12,861 nt of DNA from Candidatus Rifleibacteriota bacterium (GCA_029565415.1 JAKQOH010000184.1:1-12861); one strand, 5' to 3'; shown: positions 1 to 9,773, counted from the stretch's first letter. Program-made: numbers and translations. Notes: generated by a model from the sequence alone, not told the origin.

Positions 1-1670
<1,670 letters not shown>

Positions 1671-1701
1671 TCCAAGAGACTCCTTTTACAACCGTACATG
1701 A

Positions 1702-1724
1702 GATAGACAGGGGGCAAGTCTATC
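1702..1724. promoter_or_regulatory. Inverted repeat flanked by direct repeats over the secG promoter (operator-like)
   Basis: A 7-bp inverted repeat (GATAGAC at 1702-1708, GTCTATC at 1718-1724, 9-base spacer) covers the predicted secG -10 element and start point. It is flanked by two exact 9-bp direct repeats, CCGTACATG, at 1692-1700 and 1728-1736, 36 bp apart. The placement suggests a repressor site or a 5' leader hairpin. The regulator is unknown. Confidence 0.4.
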
Positions 1725-1745
1725 AACCCGTACATGAAAAGTCAA
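1717..1745 (-). promoter_or_regulatory. secG: Sigma70-like promoter of secG
   Basis: On the minus strand TTGACT (1745-1740) and TAGACT (1722-1717) are separated by 17 bases, the optimal spacing. This gives a 5/6 match at -35 and a 4/6 match at -10. The predicted start point is near 1710, about 40 bases before the secG ATG. Confidence 0.55.
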
Positions 1746-1797
1746 TGCTTTCCTTCCGCCCGGGCGGATCACGCTCCGGCCATGCCTTGCGAATTGC

Positions 1798-1821
1798 GGG
1801 GGCGCAGCGCGATGCGCCCCC
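1798..1821 (-). terminator. Hairpin after the outer-membrane barrel gene, probable operon end
   Basis: A perfect 9-bp GC stem (1798-1806 with 1813-1821) and 6-base loop lie 11 bases past the stop of the barrel gene. No T-run follows on the minus strand, so it is either a weak terminator, a transcript 3'-end stabiliser or a Rho-assisted end. It separates the barrel operon from the secG promoter. Confidence 0.45.
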
Positions 1822-1832
1822 ACGGCGATAGG

Positions 1833-3989
1833 TCAGTTCAGACTGTCGAAGCCCCACATGCCTTCGGTCTCCCCGGGGAATTCGCGGGCAACCTGCACCT
1901 CGAGGCGGATCCGACCATCGAGGCGACGCGGGAAACCGAGTCGGAGGAGGCCATGGGGCGTCTTCCAGTCGAGAACGCGAACGAAGGCCCCCGAACGGAT
2001 CTCGTCGGCAAGGGCGGGGCCGACGGCACCCCGTTCGTAGGAGTTCGCGGGATTGCCCAGTCGGTCGAGCAGGCGGCGCCGGATCCGGTCATAGGCGTCC
2101 ATGATGTCCGAGGATGTCGCATACTCTTCGAGCCGGACCACGACGCCGGCACGCACGAGACTCCCCGCATCGTCGGCTTCCGCCGCCAGGGTCTGCCGCT
2201 GGAACAAGTCCTCGAACACCGGGTGATCAGCGGAGTAGAGGTTTCCGGTCTTCGTCATCGCCATGCCGCGCCGGTCGAGCGCGTCGACGAACGAGGCAAC
2301 CGCCGTGCCGGGCACGATGGCGGCAAGGTCAAATTGCTCCGTCACCTCGCCGGGCACGCTTTCACCGGCGGCCTCTCTCTTCGGAGCACGCATCAGGGCC
2401 CGGTCGAACTCGGTGCCGAGATAGAAGCCGTACCGCCAGGCGCGGGTTTCGTCGCGCCGGTTCCGGGCGATCTCGACACCCACGACGGTATCCCCGTTGC
2501 GACGCTGCCACCGGAAGCCGAAATCATTCGCGTAGACATCCGCGTTCGGCTGCGGGCGATAATCGAGCGCCTGGGTGTTCCAGGTCAGTCCGAACTCCTG
2601 GTTGCCGGCCGTGCGATACACCGAAAGCCCGGTGTTCCAGTCATTCGAGAAGATGCCCGAAGAATCAATTGCATTGCGTATAAAATTAAGCCCTATCGTC
2701 AGCGGGGCGTTGTTCCATTCGATCGATTTGTCGAGACCGAGCAGGGCCTGGAGCGCCCGGTTGTCGCCGGCGGGGCCGAGCCGGTTGTCGAAGTCCCGAT
2801 AGCCGAAGCCGAGACGGGCATTCAGGTCGTTGGTGAGGGGCCGCGACAGGTTCAGATCGAGGTTGCGCGAACGCGAGTCGACCGTGTCGAGCCGATCGTC
2901 GGAGCGGTCGACATAGGCGTTGAGACTGGCGTAGAGTTTGTCCTTCGGCGAAACCTGGCCGCTGAGGGTCACCCCGGCGATATCCGAGTCGAGGGGGTTC
3001 GGGCTCTCCCAGGCGTTGCGGAACCGCTGGAGGCGCACCGAGAGCGTGCGGATCTTCTCGAGCTGCCAGGAAAGATAGCCTTCGAGAGCCTTGCGATTCT
3101 GGGTGATGTTCGCCCCGTTGGGCCGGAAGTCTTTTCCGTATTCCTCGAACCGCCAGGTGTAGCCGAACGGAGTCGAATGGTGCCGCAGCTGCATGAACAG
3201 GCCGGTGTCATACCGATCCAGGCCGCTTCCGGGCGTGCCGTCGCCCTCGTGATCGCCCGAGAACCAGGCGTATTCCGACTCGAGCACGTGCCGCCGCTCC
3301 CGATCGAGGGGCTTTTCGAAGGCCGCGCTCCAGACCTGCTGCAGCAGGCCGGCGCGGGTCGCGGTCGGGTCCCGCCGGTTCGTCACCCAGTTCAGCGAGA
3401 ACCGCAAGTCATCGCGCCGCTCCTCGACAAGGGAGATGCCCATGCTCTGGTCGCGATCCTCGAACGGGTCTTTCCACTCGCCTCGGGCGAGTCCCCACAA
3501 CAGTTGGATCGAGCGTTTCACGTCGCCCTTCATGACCGGCTGGAGATCGAGCAGCAAGCCGTGGAGCGCGCGCTGGAGCGTGCGATTCGTGAAGTTGCCG
3601 TAGATTTCGCCGGCTTCGAGGCGGAAGGGGGTGCCGCGATCCCCCTTTTCCCAGACGAACCGGAAGCGTTCAAGCTCGGTTCCCCAGTCTCGGCTTCTAT
3701 AGCTGGAATTATTCTGAACACCGCCGAACCGCAGGTTCCAGTTTTCGAACGCGCTCGCCTTGCGATACAGCTCGAAGTTGAAATCCAGGTAGCGGTGGAT
3801 GCCGGTGTAGGGGTAGGGAGCCCGCGCAGCGTCCCCGTCGACGTCATACTGGTCGCCGCGGAACATCAGGTCGCCGCCGAGATTGACGTCCCCATCGACC
3901 GGGGGTTCCGCGCGGCTTTCGGGCGCGGCACAGAGGCAGAGCGACAGGGAGAGAAGAAGCGAGCAGCCGAAGATTCGTATCCGTTTCAT
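1833..3989 (-). CDS. Predicted outer-membrane beta-barrel protein with C-terminal soluble domain
   Basis: I do not recognise a named family. The 718-residue product starts with a Sec signal peptide (basic MKRIR, hydrophobic core to about residue 22, likely cleavage after SRA at 27). Residues about 35-535 are a succession of alternating amphipathic strands separated by charged, Asp/Asn/Arg-rich turns (for example YLDFNFELYRK, DLRFSLNWVTNRRD, LNARLGFGYRDFDNR). This is typical of a large outer-membrane barrel of around two dozen strands. Residues about 545-718 differ: a mixed alpha/beta domain with a YDRIRRRLLDRLGNP helix, then VRVLDWKTPHGLLRLGFPRR. The protein ends DSLN, lacking the C-terminal aromatic strand of classical porins, as expected when a domain follows the barrel. 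It is the last gene of a three-gene operon, 24 bp behind the NTF2-like gene. It might be a porin, or an export or anchoring channel for the large secreted protein encoded upstream; neither role is shown. Confidence 0.8.
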   Translation of the reverse strand: MKRIRIFGCSLLLSLSLCLCAAPESRAEPPVDGDVNLGGDLMFRGDQYDVDGDAARAPYPYTGIHRYLDFNFELYRKASAFENWNLRFGGVQNNSSYRSRDWGTELERFRFVWEKGDRGTPFRLEAGEIYGNFTNRTLQRALHGLLLDLQPVMKGDVKRSIQLLWGLARGEWKDPFEDRDQSMGISLVEERRDDLRFSLNWVTNRRDPTATRAGLLQQVWSAAFEKPLDRERRHVLESEYAWFSGDHEGDGTPGSGLDRYDTGLFMQLRHHSTPFGYTWRFEEYGKDFRPNGANITQNRKALEGYLSWQLEKIRTLSVRLQRFRNAWESPNPLDSDIAGVTLSGQVSPKDKLYASLNAYVDRSDDRLDTVDSRSRNLDLNLSRPLTNDLNARLGFGYRDFDNRLGPAGDNRALQALLGLDKSIEWNNAPLTIGLNFIRNAIDSSGIFSNDWNTGLSVYRTAGNQEFGLTWNTQALDYRPQPNADVYANDFGFRWQRRNGDTVVGVEIARNRRDETRAWRYGFYLGTEFDRALMRAPKREAAGESVPGEVTEQFDLAAIVPGTAVASFVDALDRRGMAMTKTGNLYSADHPVFEDLFQRQTLAAEADDAGSLVRAGVVVRLEEYATSSDIMDAYDRIRRRLLDRLGNPANSYERGAVGPALADEIRSGAFVRVLDWKTPHGLLRLGFPRRLDGRIRLEVQVAREFPGETEGMWGFDSLN

Positions 3990-4013
3990 ATCGTCACCAT
4001 TCCCTGCGATTCG

Positions 4014-4556
4014 TCAGCGTTGCGTCTGAAGCGGCTGGACCACGCGAAGAACGAACTCGTTGATCCCGTCGAGTTTCTGGTAGCCGCCCTTCGGGTGGGT
4101 GTATTCGATCTGGGTGCGGGCGCGGATCGAGACGCGGCTGGTCAGGGCCCAGCCCTTGCCCTCAGGCCCGGCCGGGTCGAACGAGCGGGACACGATCCGG
4201 ACGGCATCGATCGCAAGCAGCCGCAGTTTCGCATCCCCCGGGCTGACCCGGCGCAGGATGTCGAGAAACCGGTCGCGGTCATTGAACGAGTCCGAGAGCA
4301 GGGCTTCAAGCTTGTCGCCCCTCTGCCAGGCCTCGATGAGGCGGGTGAGACCGGCGCGGGCGAGATCGACCGTGCGCTTTTCGAGGCTCTTGCGGGCCAC
4401 CTCGAGACCGGGGTCGGCCGAAGCGGCCAGGGCGGGGCCGGAGCCGGCCTGCGGCGTCGAGATCGTATTGATCGAGCGGAACTCGGCGGCGGAAAGGATC
4501 GCTGCCGTTGAAGCGAGAAGGAGAGCCAGCACGGTGGTCGGAATGATGCGATTCAT
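4014..4556 (-). CDS. Small secreted protein, possibly NTF2/SnoaL-like fold
   Basis: This is a 180-residue protein of unknown function. A Sec signal peptide is visible (MNRIIP, hydrophobic stretch to about residue 22, likely cleavage after SAA at 24). The mature part begins with a polar linker, then a helical segment with the pattern LTRLIEAWQRGDKLEALLSD followed by a phenylalanine-containing turn and a second helix (residues about 65-105). After these come several beta strands (about 110-175). Helices followed by a curved sheet, with a W..GD...L motif, resemble NTF2/SnoaL-like domains, but this is pattern reading, not a firm family match. There are no membrane segments or lipobox. A strong AGGAG site seven bases before the ATG fixes the start and sits in the 17-bp gap after the stop of the large upstream gene, so the two are surely co-transcribed. 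The likely location is periplasmic, perhaps as an accessory or chaperone to its neighbours. Confidence 0.8.
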   Translation of the reverse strand: MNRIIPTTVLALLLASTAAILSAAEFRSINTISTPQAGSGPALAASADPGLEVARKSLEKRTVDLARAGLTRLIEAWQRGDKLEALLSDSFNDRDRFLDILRRVSPGDAKLRLLAIDAVRIVSRSFDPAGPEGKGWALTSRVSIRARTQIEYTHPKGGYQKLDGINEFVLRVVQPLQTQR

Positions 4557-4573
4557 GGTCGTTCTCCTTTCTC

Positions 4574-7500
4574 TCAGTTCACATACTCGGCCGTATGGAC
4601 GACCAGCTGGTAATCGCCTGCCGCCGTGCCGTTGCCATTACGCGTCACCGTCAATTCGAGCCTGATTTTCGATCCGCCGGCGACGGCCTGCTCGATGAAC
4701 AGGGTCACCCGGGTGTTCACGTTGAATACAGTGATATTTTGTCCAGTATTATAAAATAACGTATTTGTTGCACCGGTCGCGGCCGACAGCCTCCAGTTCG
4801 GGCTGCCGGAGTTCGCCTGGGCGCGCTCGAAATGGATCCACGGGTCCCCGTCTCCGATGTTGTAGGTCGGCGTCACATGGATGTCGAAGACGCGGTTGGC
4901 ACTGAACATCTGGCCGTCACCGGCGCTGAGACTTCCCTGACTGGTGTTCGGGTCGAGCAGGATACAGGCCATGTGGATCGTCGGGTTCGCCGGACTCACG
5001 TTCGCGAAGGCGACGGTCGAGGTCAGCCCGGTGATGCCCTGTTGGGCTTCTTCGACGACAACGGTTTGGGCGGCATCGGTGAGATCGGTGTGTTTCACGA
5101 CCACCGCACCGCCGTCGAGCACGGTTTCGTAGACAACCAGCGTTTTTCCGGCCTGCTGTGCGGTGACCGTGAACTCCTGCGTCACCGTGCCGGCGGAGGA
5201 GGAGGGCGTGAAGGGTTTCTGGGTCGTGATGCCGACGGCAAGGCCGGTCGCCTTGTCCATCACCTCGCCCTTCAGGGTGTAGGTTTTTCCGGGAACGAGA
5301 TCCGTATACGCGACGGTGTCGGTGATGGTGCCGCCGGCTGACGGAAGCGTCCGGTCCCCGTCCGCCTTGTCCTTCGCCGACGTCGTCAGGCTCGGAACCA
5401 GGGCTCCGATCGAGACTGCCTGTGCGGCGTCGTTCAGGTCTTCATGCTTCACCACGAGCGTGGCTCCATCGGAGAGTCGTTCGTACACGACCAGGGTGCG
5501 GCCCGCCTGCTGGATCGTGACCGTGAACTCCTGCGTCACGCTTCCATCGGCGGCCTGCGCCGTGAAGGTCTTTTCGGCGGTGATCCCGGTCGCCTGGCCC
5601 GTCGCCTTGTTCACCAGCGCGCCCTTCAACGTGTAGGAGCGGCCCGGGGTCAGGTTTTTATAGTTTACGGTATCCACGATCGTGCCGCCGGCGGACGGGA
5701 GGGCTTTGTCGCCGTCGGCCTTGTCGCGGGCAGCCGTCGTCATCTCGGGCGGAGGCGGCGGGGCACCGACCGCCACGGCCTGGGCGGCGTCGAGCAGGTC
5801 CTCGTGCCGCGCCACCACGGCGCCGTCGGCATGGAGGGTTTCGAACACCACGAGTGTCCGATCGGCCTCGCCGGCGCCGACGACGAACTCCTGGGTGACG
5901 ATCCCAGCCGCGGCAGCGGCGGTGAACGTTTTCTCGGCGGTGATCCCGGCCGACTGGCCCGTCGCGCGGTTCATCAGGACGCCCTTGAGCGTGTAGGAGC
6001 GACCGGCCGTCAGATTTGTATAGCTAACAGTATCCACGATCGTGCCGCCGGTCGACGGAAGCAGCTTGTCGCCATCAGACTTGTCGCGGGCCGCCGTCGT
6101 GAGCGTCGGAACGGGGGCCGGCGGCTCGGGCGGCGCCGGGGGAGCCGGAACGACCGGTTCCCCGGGCACGGGGGGCTCGGGAAGCGAGGTGATCGGAACG
6201 GCATCGGTCGCGACGAGCGTCTGGCCGTTTCTGGTCACGTTCACGATCGGGTTCTGGACATTGAAGGGGTTGTTGCCGTCGATGGCGACCATGCGCTCGA
6301 GGCTCACCTCGGGGGCGCCTTCCACCCATTGCGTCGCAACCGTCCGGCCGCCGTCACTTCCCTGGACGATGCGGATCTGGCCCGTGAAGGGAGGCAGAGA
6401 GGGATTGTAGAGCGCCTCGAGCGTTCCTCTCGCCGAAGCGACGAGCCGTCCTTTCGGCTGATAGCTCTGCCAGTCAGTGCGGCGGTACAACTCGACCTCG
6501 ACGGGAATCCTGGCGCCGCCTTCGGGCACACCGCGCAGATACTCGACATGCCCGATCGAGAGGAAGCCCGTGGGGCCCAGGGGATACACCGGGCCTTCGG
6601 CCGTTCTGACCTTGCCGAACGGGCCGGTGGTCTTCCAGAGCGTGTAATACTCGGCCGATCCCATCGACAGCGGGCCGTCGGAAGGCAGATCGTTGCACGT
6701 GACGCGGACGCTGGCGATCGCACCGGCCTTGAGGGGTGTCGGAGTCTCGATCGCCATGGTCGGCCGGTGGTCCGGCTCGCAGGACGCGATGGCCTTGCCG
6801 TCGGCTCCCCGGACGACGCCGCACTCGGCACCGCGCGGACTGAGAAGCACGGCCTCGAACACCGGCGTGTTCTCTGGGCCGTCGCAGACCCATTCCCCCT
6901 GGTCCTTCCGGAAGGGGGTCGTGGTCATGCCGGAGCCGGCCTTCCACCGGACCGCATACCCGTCCATCGCGTCTTTCTGGGGGCCGAGAACGGTCATCCG
7001 GACGCCGTTTTCGTGCTTCCAGAGCTCGAGCCGGTTCACGGAAAAGAGGATCGAACCGTCTTCGTAATCCCCCGCGAGGTTCACGTGCATCCGCGCCGCG
7101 CGGCTTGGGGAAAGCCGGTAGGTCAGGGTTTCCCAGCCGACCCGCTGCATGGCACCGATATTGAAGAGAATACTTCCGCTCTTCCCGTCGATGCCGAAGA
7201 GCAGGCTCCCGGGCCGGCCCTGCTCGACCGCGTCGAGGGGAACGGTGATCCGGTCGCCCGATTCGAGCTCGATGCGGATCGCAAACGGCCACTGGTTGTG
7301 CTGCCGGTCGGCGGGGCGGAACAGGGGCATCGCATCGACCACGGCCCCATCGCCGCCGCTCCCGCGCATCACGACGCGCAGGCGTTTGACGGTCGCGACC
7401 GGGATGATCTCACCGAAGCCGAAATGGCTGACGACCGCATTGGTCGAGCGGCGCCGGACGATGGCCGACACCGTGATCGGCTCGCGGCTGAACCAGGTTC

Positions 7501-9760
7501 CCTTCTTCTGCGCCTCGTCGATCTTCAGGCATTCCTTGCCGAGGGAGAAGGAAAGCAGCGCCTGGGAAAGCGTGCCGGAAGAGTCGAAACCCGCGCGGGC
7601 GGTTCCCGAGATGCCGCCCCGGCCAGGCTCGAGATCCTCGCTGCCGCGCGAACAGACCAACTCGGCGATATAGTCCTCAGCCGGAGCGGGCCCGTCCATC
7701 AGAATCGTGATCTTGCCAGAGGCACCGATGGGCAGCTCTTCGGCCTTCCGACTCACGCCCGCGGCAACTTTTTCACCGTCAGCGAGGCTTCGGGAAGCCC
7801 GAAGAACACTGTTCGTGACACGGATTTTCGCCACCTTCCGGGCCGAGCCGGCCGAGCCGGCAACCCCGATCTCGACGGTGCAGACGCCGGGCCTGTCGGT
7901 GGCCTCGATGGCGAATTCGGTCGCCGAGGACTTCCTGACGATGGCGCAGGAGTCGCCCGTCAGGGTGAAGGCGAGGCGGGACATCTCGACAGGCTGCCGG
8001 GACGTTCCGGCGCCGTGCTCGACGAGCGCCTCGACCTTCATCCCAAACATGCCGCCGCGGGACTCGGCTGTCGAGACGAGATCCACCCGGCCGACAGGGC
8101 CGAGAGCGTTCCGAACCTCGATTCCGGTGAGCCTGGCGACCGGAATTTCGCGGCGAGACGTGTAGGTGCGGGTCTGGAGCACGTGGTTGCCGGCCTGATC
8201 CGTCGTGATATCGCCCCAGCCGGGAACCTCGAACACGAGTTTCGCCGTTCCGGGAGCCTTTCCAACCAGTCTCATGGCCGCCGTGTCGATCTCGACCCGC
8301 CCCTGCTCGTCACGCATTTTGACGCCGGGATACTTGTACACATCACCCGAATCGCCACGGGAGATGAGCGAGATGATCGTTTCGCGACTGCCGGATCCCG
8401 TGGAGACCGTGGTTTTCGCTTTCGACCGAACGATCTGCGCCACCCGGGTCGTGAGAGCGAACCGCTGCTGCCGGGGGTAGCCCAGCACCATCTCCGTCAG
8501 GTCGTCGGCGGCAAGGAAGCCGGCCGAGCGGTCGGGATTGAGAAAAGCGAAAACAGGAGCCTCTTCGGCAAGTTTCTCGCCGGGAATCGGCTTCGAGAGT
8601 TCGCGCCACTTCTCATCATCGATCCGGGCGGCGAGGTCGGGAATCCGGCGTTCGAGCTCCATCTTGCGCTCGAGCAGGCCTTCATACGCGCCGAGAATGC
8701 GCTTGTATTTTTCCCGGCTCTCGGCGACCTTTTCCGCAAACTCGTCGACAGGCTTCTGGAACTCTTTCAGAACAGCCTCGGATTCATCGGCAGCCGTTGC
8801 GAACTCTTCGCGCATCCGGGAGAATTTCTCGTAATCCCGCGCGCGATCCTTCGTTCCGTAGGTATCCTCGTTGAATTTCTCATAGGACTCCTCGGCCATC
8901 TTCTCCGCCTCGGCCTGGAGTTTGGAGGCGGCCTTGCCGGGAATCCAGTTCGAGTAGCTGCTCTCCTCGAAGGCGTCCGACCACTCCTTGAGCTTGTCGG
9001 GGATGAGTTCCTTCGGATCGAAGAAGTCCTGGAAGTTCTTGGAAAGCTCGACCGCCACCCCGGCGACGAGCAGCTGGTCGTCCTTCATGCCCATCTTCGT
9101 CTCGAGCTTCGAAAAATGCTTCTGCATCGTTCCGAGAAGTTCGTCGACGGCCTCGAGGGCCCCGTCCGCGTCGCGGGGATGGCAGATGCCGACCCCGTTG
9201 AAGGCGAGCTCGTTGATCTGCTTGACGAGACCGCCAAGCTTGACCAGCACCTGGAGAACCGGAACGATGACTTTGTTGCGGATCTCCAGCTGGAGGATCG
9301 ATTCCTGCTGGACATAGCTTTCCAGAGTCGCGTTGTCCGGTTTCACGCCGCGCACCACCATATACAGCTTGATGAAATTTTCCTGGGTTCGGTTGTTCTT
9401 GTATTCCCCCCAGGCCGTGGCCAGATCGTTGGGGGAGCGGAGCTTTGCCAGCTGGATATCGATCTCGCGAAGCTTGCCGCGGATGCCGGCGACAACGCCG
9501 GCCTGGGCGTCCCGGGCCGACACGTATTTTCCCAGGGCGGTTTCGAGGCCGCTCATCAGCTCACCCGCCGATCTGACCGCCGTTTCGGACAGGTTGATGG
9601 TGCCGATGACGGCTTCGAGCTCTTTGGTCGCCTTCGCCCGCTCGGTTTCGAGGGCCGGTATATCGGCTGCGGCGGGGGCGACGAGACAGAGGCACAACAG
9701 CCCGAACAGCACGCACGCCGGCCAGGGGAAGCGAAAACGAACACGCAGGGGGGTGGACAT
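4574..9760 (-). CDS. Giant secreted Ig-like/T-Q ester-bond repeat protein (putative surface fibre or adhesin)
   Basis: The product has 1728 residues. It starts with a signal peptide (residues 1-32, cleavage AAA/D). Residues about 33-385 are mostly helical, with charged heptad-like stretches suggesting coiled coil. Residues about 400-1190 are beta-rich, with Ig-like character and scattered Cys pairs, for example around the segment with DSCAIV and GVCTVEI. A proline hinge follows (1194-1218), then three T-Q ester-bond (VaFE-type) domains: 1219-1331, 1340-1451 and 1457-1569. Residues 1575-1728 form an unrecognised beta-rich domain. Each repeat keeps a Thr (1221, 1341, 1459), Asp (1243, 1363, 1481), Glu (1307, 1427, 1545), His (1319, 1439, 1557) and Gln (1327, 1447, 1565). 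In Gram-positive adhesins these residues build an autocatalytic Thr-Gln ester cross-link. No LPXTG, PEP-CTERM, lipobox or autotransporter barrel is visible, so anchoring is unknown. I chose ATG 9760 over the TTG at 9862 because it has GGAGG eight bases upstream and places the signal peptide at the N-terminus. It is the first gene of the operon. Surface fibre or adhesin is an inference. Confidence 0.88.
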   Translation of the reverse strand: MSTPLRVRFRFPWPACVLFGLLCLCLVAPAAADIPALETERAKATKELEAVIGTINLSETAVRSAGELMSGLETALGKYVSARDAQAGVVAGIRGKLREIDIQLAKLRSPNDLATAWGEYKNNRTQENFIKLYMVVRGVKPDNATLESYVQQESILQLEIRNKVIVPVLQVLVKLGGLVKQINELAFNGVGICHPRDADGALEAVDELLGTMQKHFSKLETKMGMKDDQLLVAGVAVELSKNFQDFFDPKELIPDKLKEWSDAFEESSYSNWIPGKAASKLQAEAEKMAEESYEKFNEDTYGTKDRARDYEKFSRMREEFATAADESEAVLKEFQKPVDEFAEKVAESREKYKRILGAYEGLLERKMELERRIPDLAARIDDEKWRELSKPIPGEKLAEEAPVFAFLNPDRSAGFLAADDLTEMVLGYPRQQRFALTTRVAQIVRSKAKTTVSTGSGSRETIISLISRGDSGDVYKYPGVKMRDEQGRVEIDTAAMRLVGKAPGTAKLVFEVPGWGDITTDQAGNHVLQTRTYTSRREIPVARLTGIEVRNALGPVGRVDLVSTAESRGGMFGMKVEALVEHGAGTSRQPVEMSRLAFTLTGDSCAIVRKSSATEFAIEATDRPGVCTVEIGVAGSAGSARKVAKIRVTNSVLRASRSLADGEKVAAGVSRKAEELPIGASGKITILMDGPAPAEDYIAELVCSRGSEDLEPGRGGISGTARAGFDSSGTLSQALLSFSLGKECLKIDEAQKKGTWFSREPITVSAIVRRRSTNAVVSHFGFGEIIPVATVKRLRVVMRGSGGDGAVVDAMPLFRPADRQHNQWPFAIRIELESGDRITVPLDAVEQGRPGSLLFGIDGKSGSILFNIGAMQRVGWETLTYRLSPSRAARMHVNLAGDYEDGSILFSVNRLELWKHENGVRMTVLGPQKDAMDGYAVRWKAGSGMTTTPFRKDQGEWVCDGPENTPVFEAVLLSPRGAECGVVRGADGKAIASCEPDHRPTMAIETPTPLKAGAIASVRVTCNDLPSDGPLSMGSAEYYTLWKTTGPFGKVRTAEGPVYPLGPTGFLSIGHVEYLRGVPEGGARIPVEVELYRRTDWQSYQPKGRLVASARGTLEALYNPSLPPFTGQIRIVQGSDGGRTVATQWVEGAPEVSLERMVAIDGNNPFNVQNPIVNVTRNGQTLVATDAVPITSLPEPPVPGEPVVPAPPAPPEPPAPVPTLTTAARDKSDGDKLLPSTGGTIVDTVSYTNLTAGRSYTLKGVLMNRATGQSAGITAEKTFTAAAAAGIVTQEFVVGAGEADRTLVVFETLHADGAVVARHEDLLDAAQAVAVGAPPPPPEMTTAARDKADGDKALPSAGGTIVDTVNYKNLTPGRSYTLKGALVNKATGQATGITAEKTFTAQAADGSVTQEFTVTIQQAGRTLVVYERLSDGATLVVKHEDLNDAAQAVSIGALVPSLTTSAKDKADGDRTLPSAGGTITDTVAYTDLVPGKTYTLKGEVMDKATGLAVGITTQKPFTPSSSAGTVTQEFTVTAQQAGKTLVVYETVLDGGAVVVKHTDLTDAAQTVVVEEAQQGITGLTSTVAFANVSPANPTIHMACILLDPNTSQGSLSAGDGQMFSANRVFDIHVTPTYNIGDGDPWIHFERAQANSGSPNWRLSAATGATNTLFYNTGQNITVFNVNTRVTLFIEQAVAGGSKIRLELTVTRNGNGTAAGDYQLVVHTAEYVN
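5054..6106 (-). repeat. Three tandem T-Q ester-bond domain repeats (coding, about 354-360 bp period)
   Basis: Repeat units lie at 6106-5768, 5743-5408 and 5392-5054, with periods of 120 and 118 codons. Each reads TT(A/S)A(R/K)DK.DGD, then GGTI.DTV.Y..L..G..YTLKG, then G.VTQEF.V, then TLVV(F/Y)E, then .H.DL.DAAQ.V. The first two units share long near-identical DNA blocks, for example around 5675-5692 and 6035-6052, which points to recent duplication. The third is more diverged. Pro/Gly-rich or short linkers join the units. Confidence 0.9.
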
Positions 9761-9768
9761 GGAATCAA

Positions 9769-9773
9769 CCTCC
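9769..9773 (-). promoter_or_regulatory. Ribosome-binding site that decides the start of the 1728-residue protein
   Basis: GGAGG on the minus strand lies eight bases before ATG 9760. The longer in-frame alternative starts, TTG 9862 and ATG 9859, have only a crowded GAGAGG. They would also bury the signal peptide behind 33-34 non-hydrophobic residues. Confidence 0.8.

Noticed and set aside
1692..1736. Direct repeats flanking a hairpin considered as a CRISPR fragment or insertion-sequence end
   Set aside because: There are only two 9-bp copies and no transposase or further repeats. A promoter-operator explanation fits the position better.
1734..4511. A 925-codon plus-strand open frame opposite the barrel and NTF2-like genes
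   Set aside because: It spans two good minus-strand genes and their intergenic gap, and has no recognisable domain or signal. It is a GC-driven shadow.
5054..6106. Regularly spaced repeats considered as a CRISPR array or tandem satellite
   Set aside because: The period is about 354-360 bp, in frame, and encodes conserved protein domains with conserved catalytic residues.
4574..9760. The large protein as an LPXTG-anchored Gram-positive adhesin
   Set aside because: The C-terminus ends HTAEYVN with no LPXTG, hydrophobic segment or basic tail. The neighbouring barrel gene argues for a diderm envelope.
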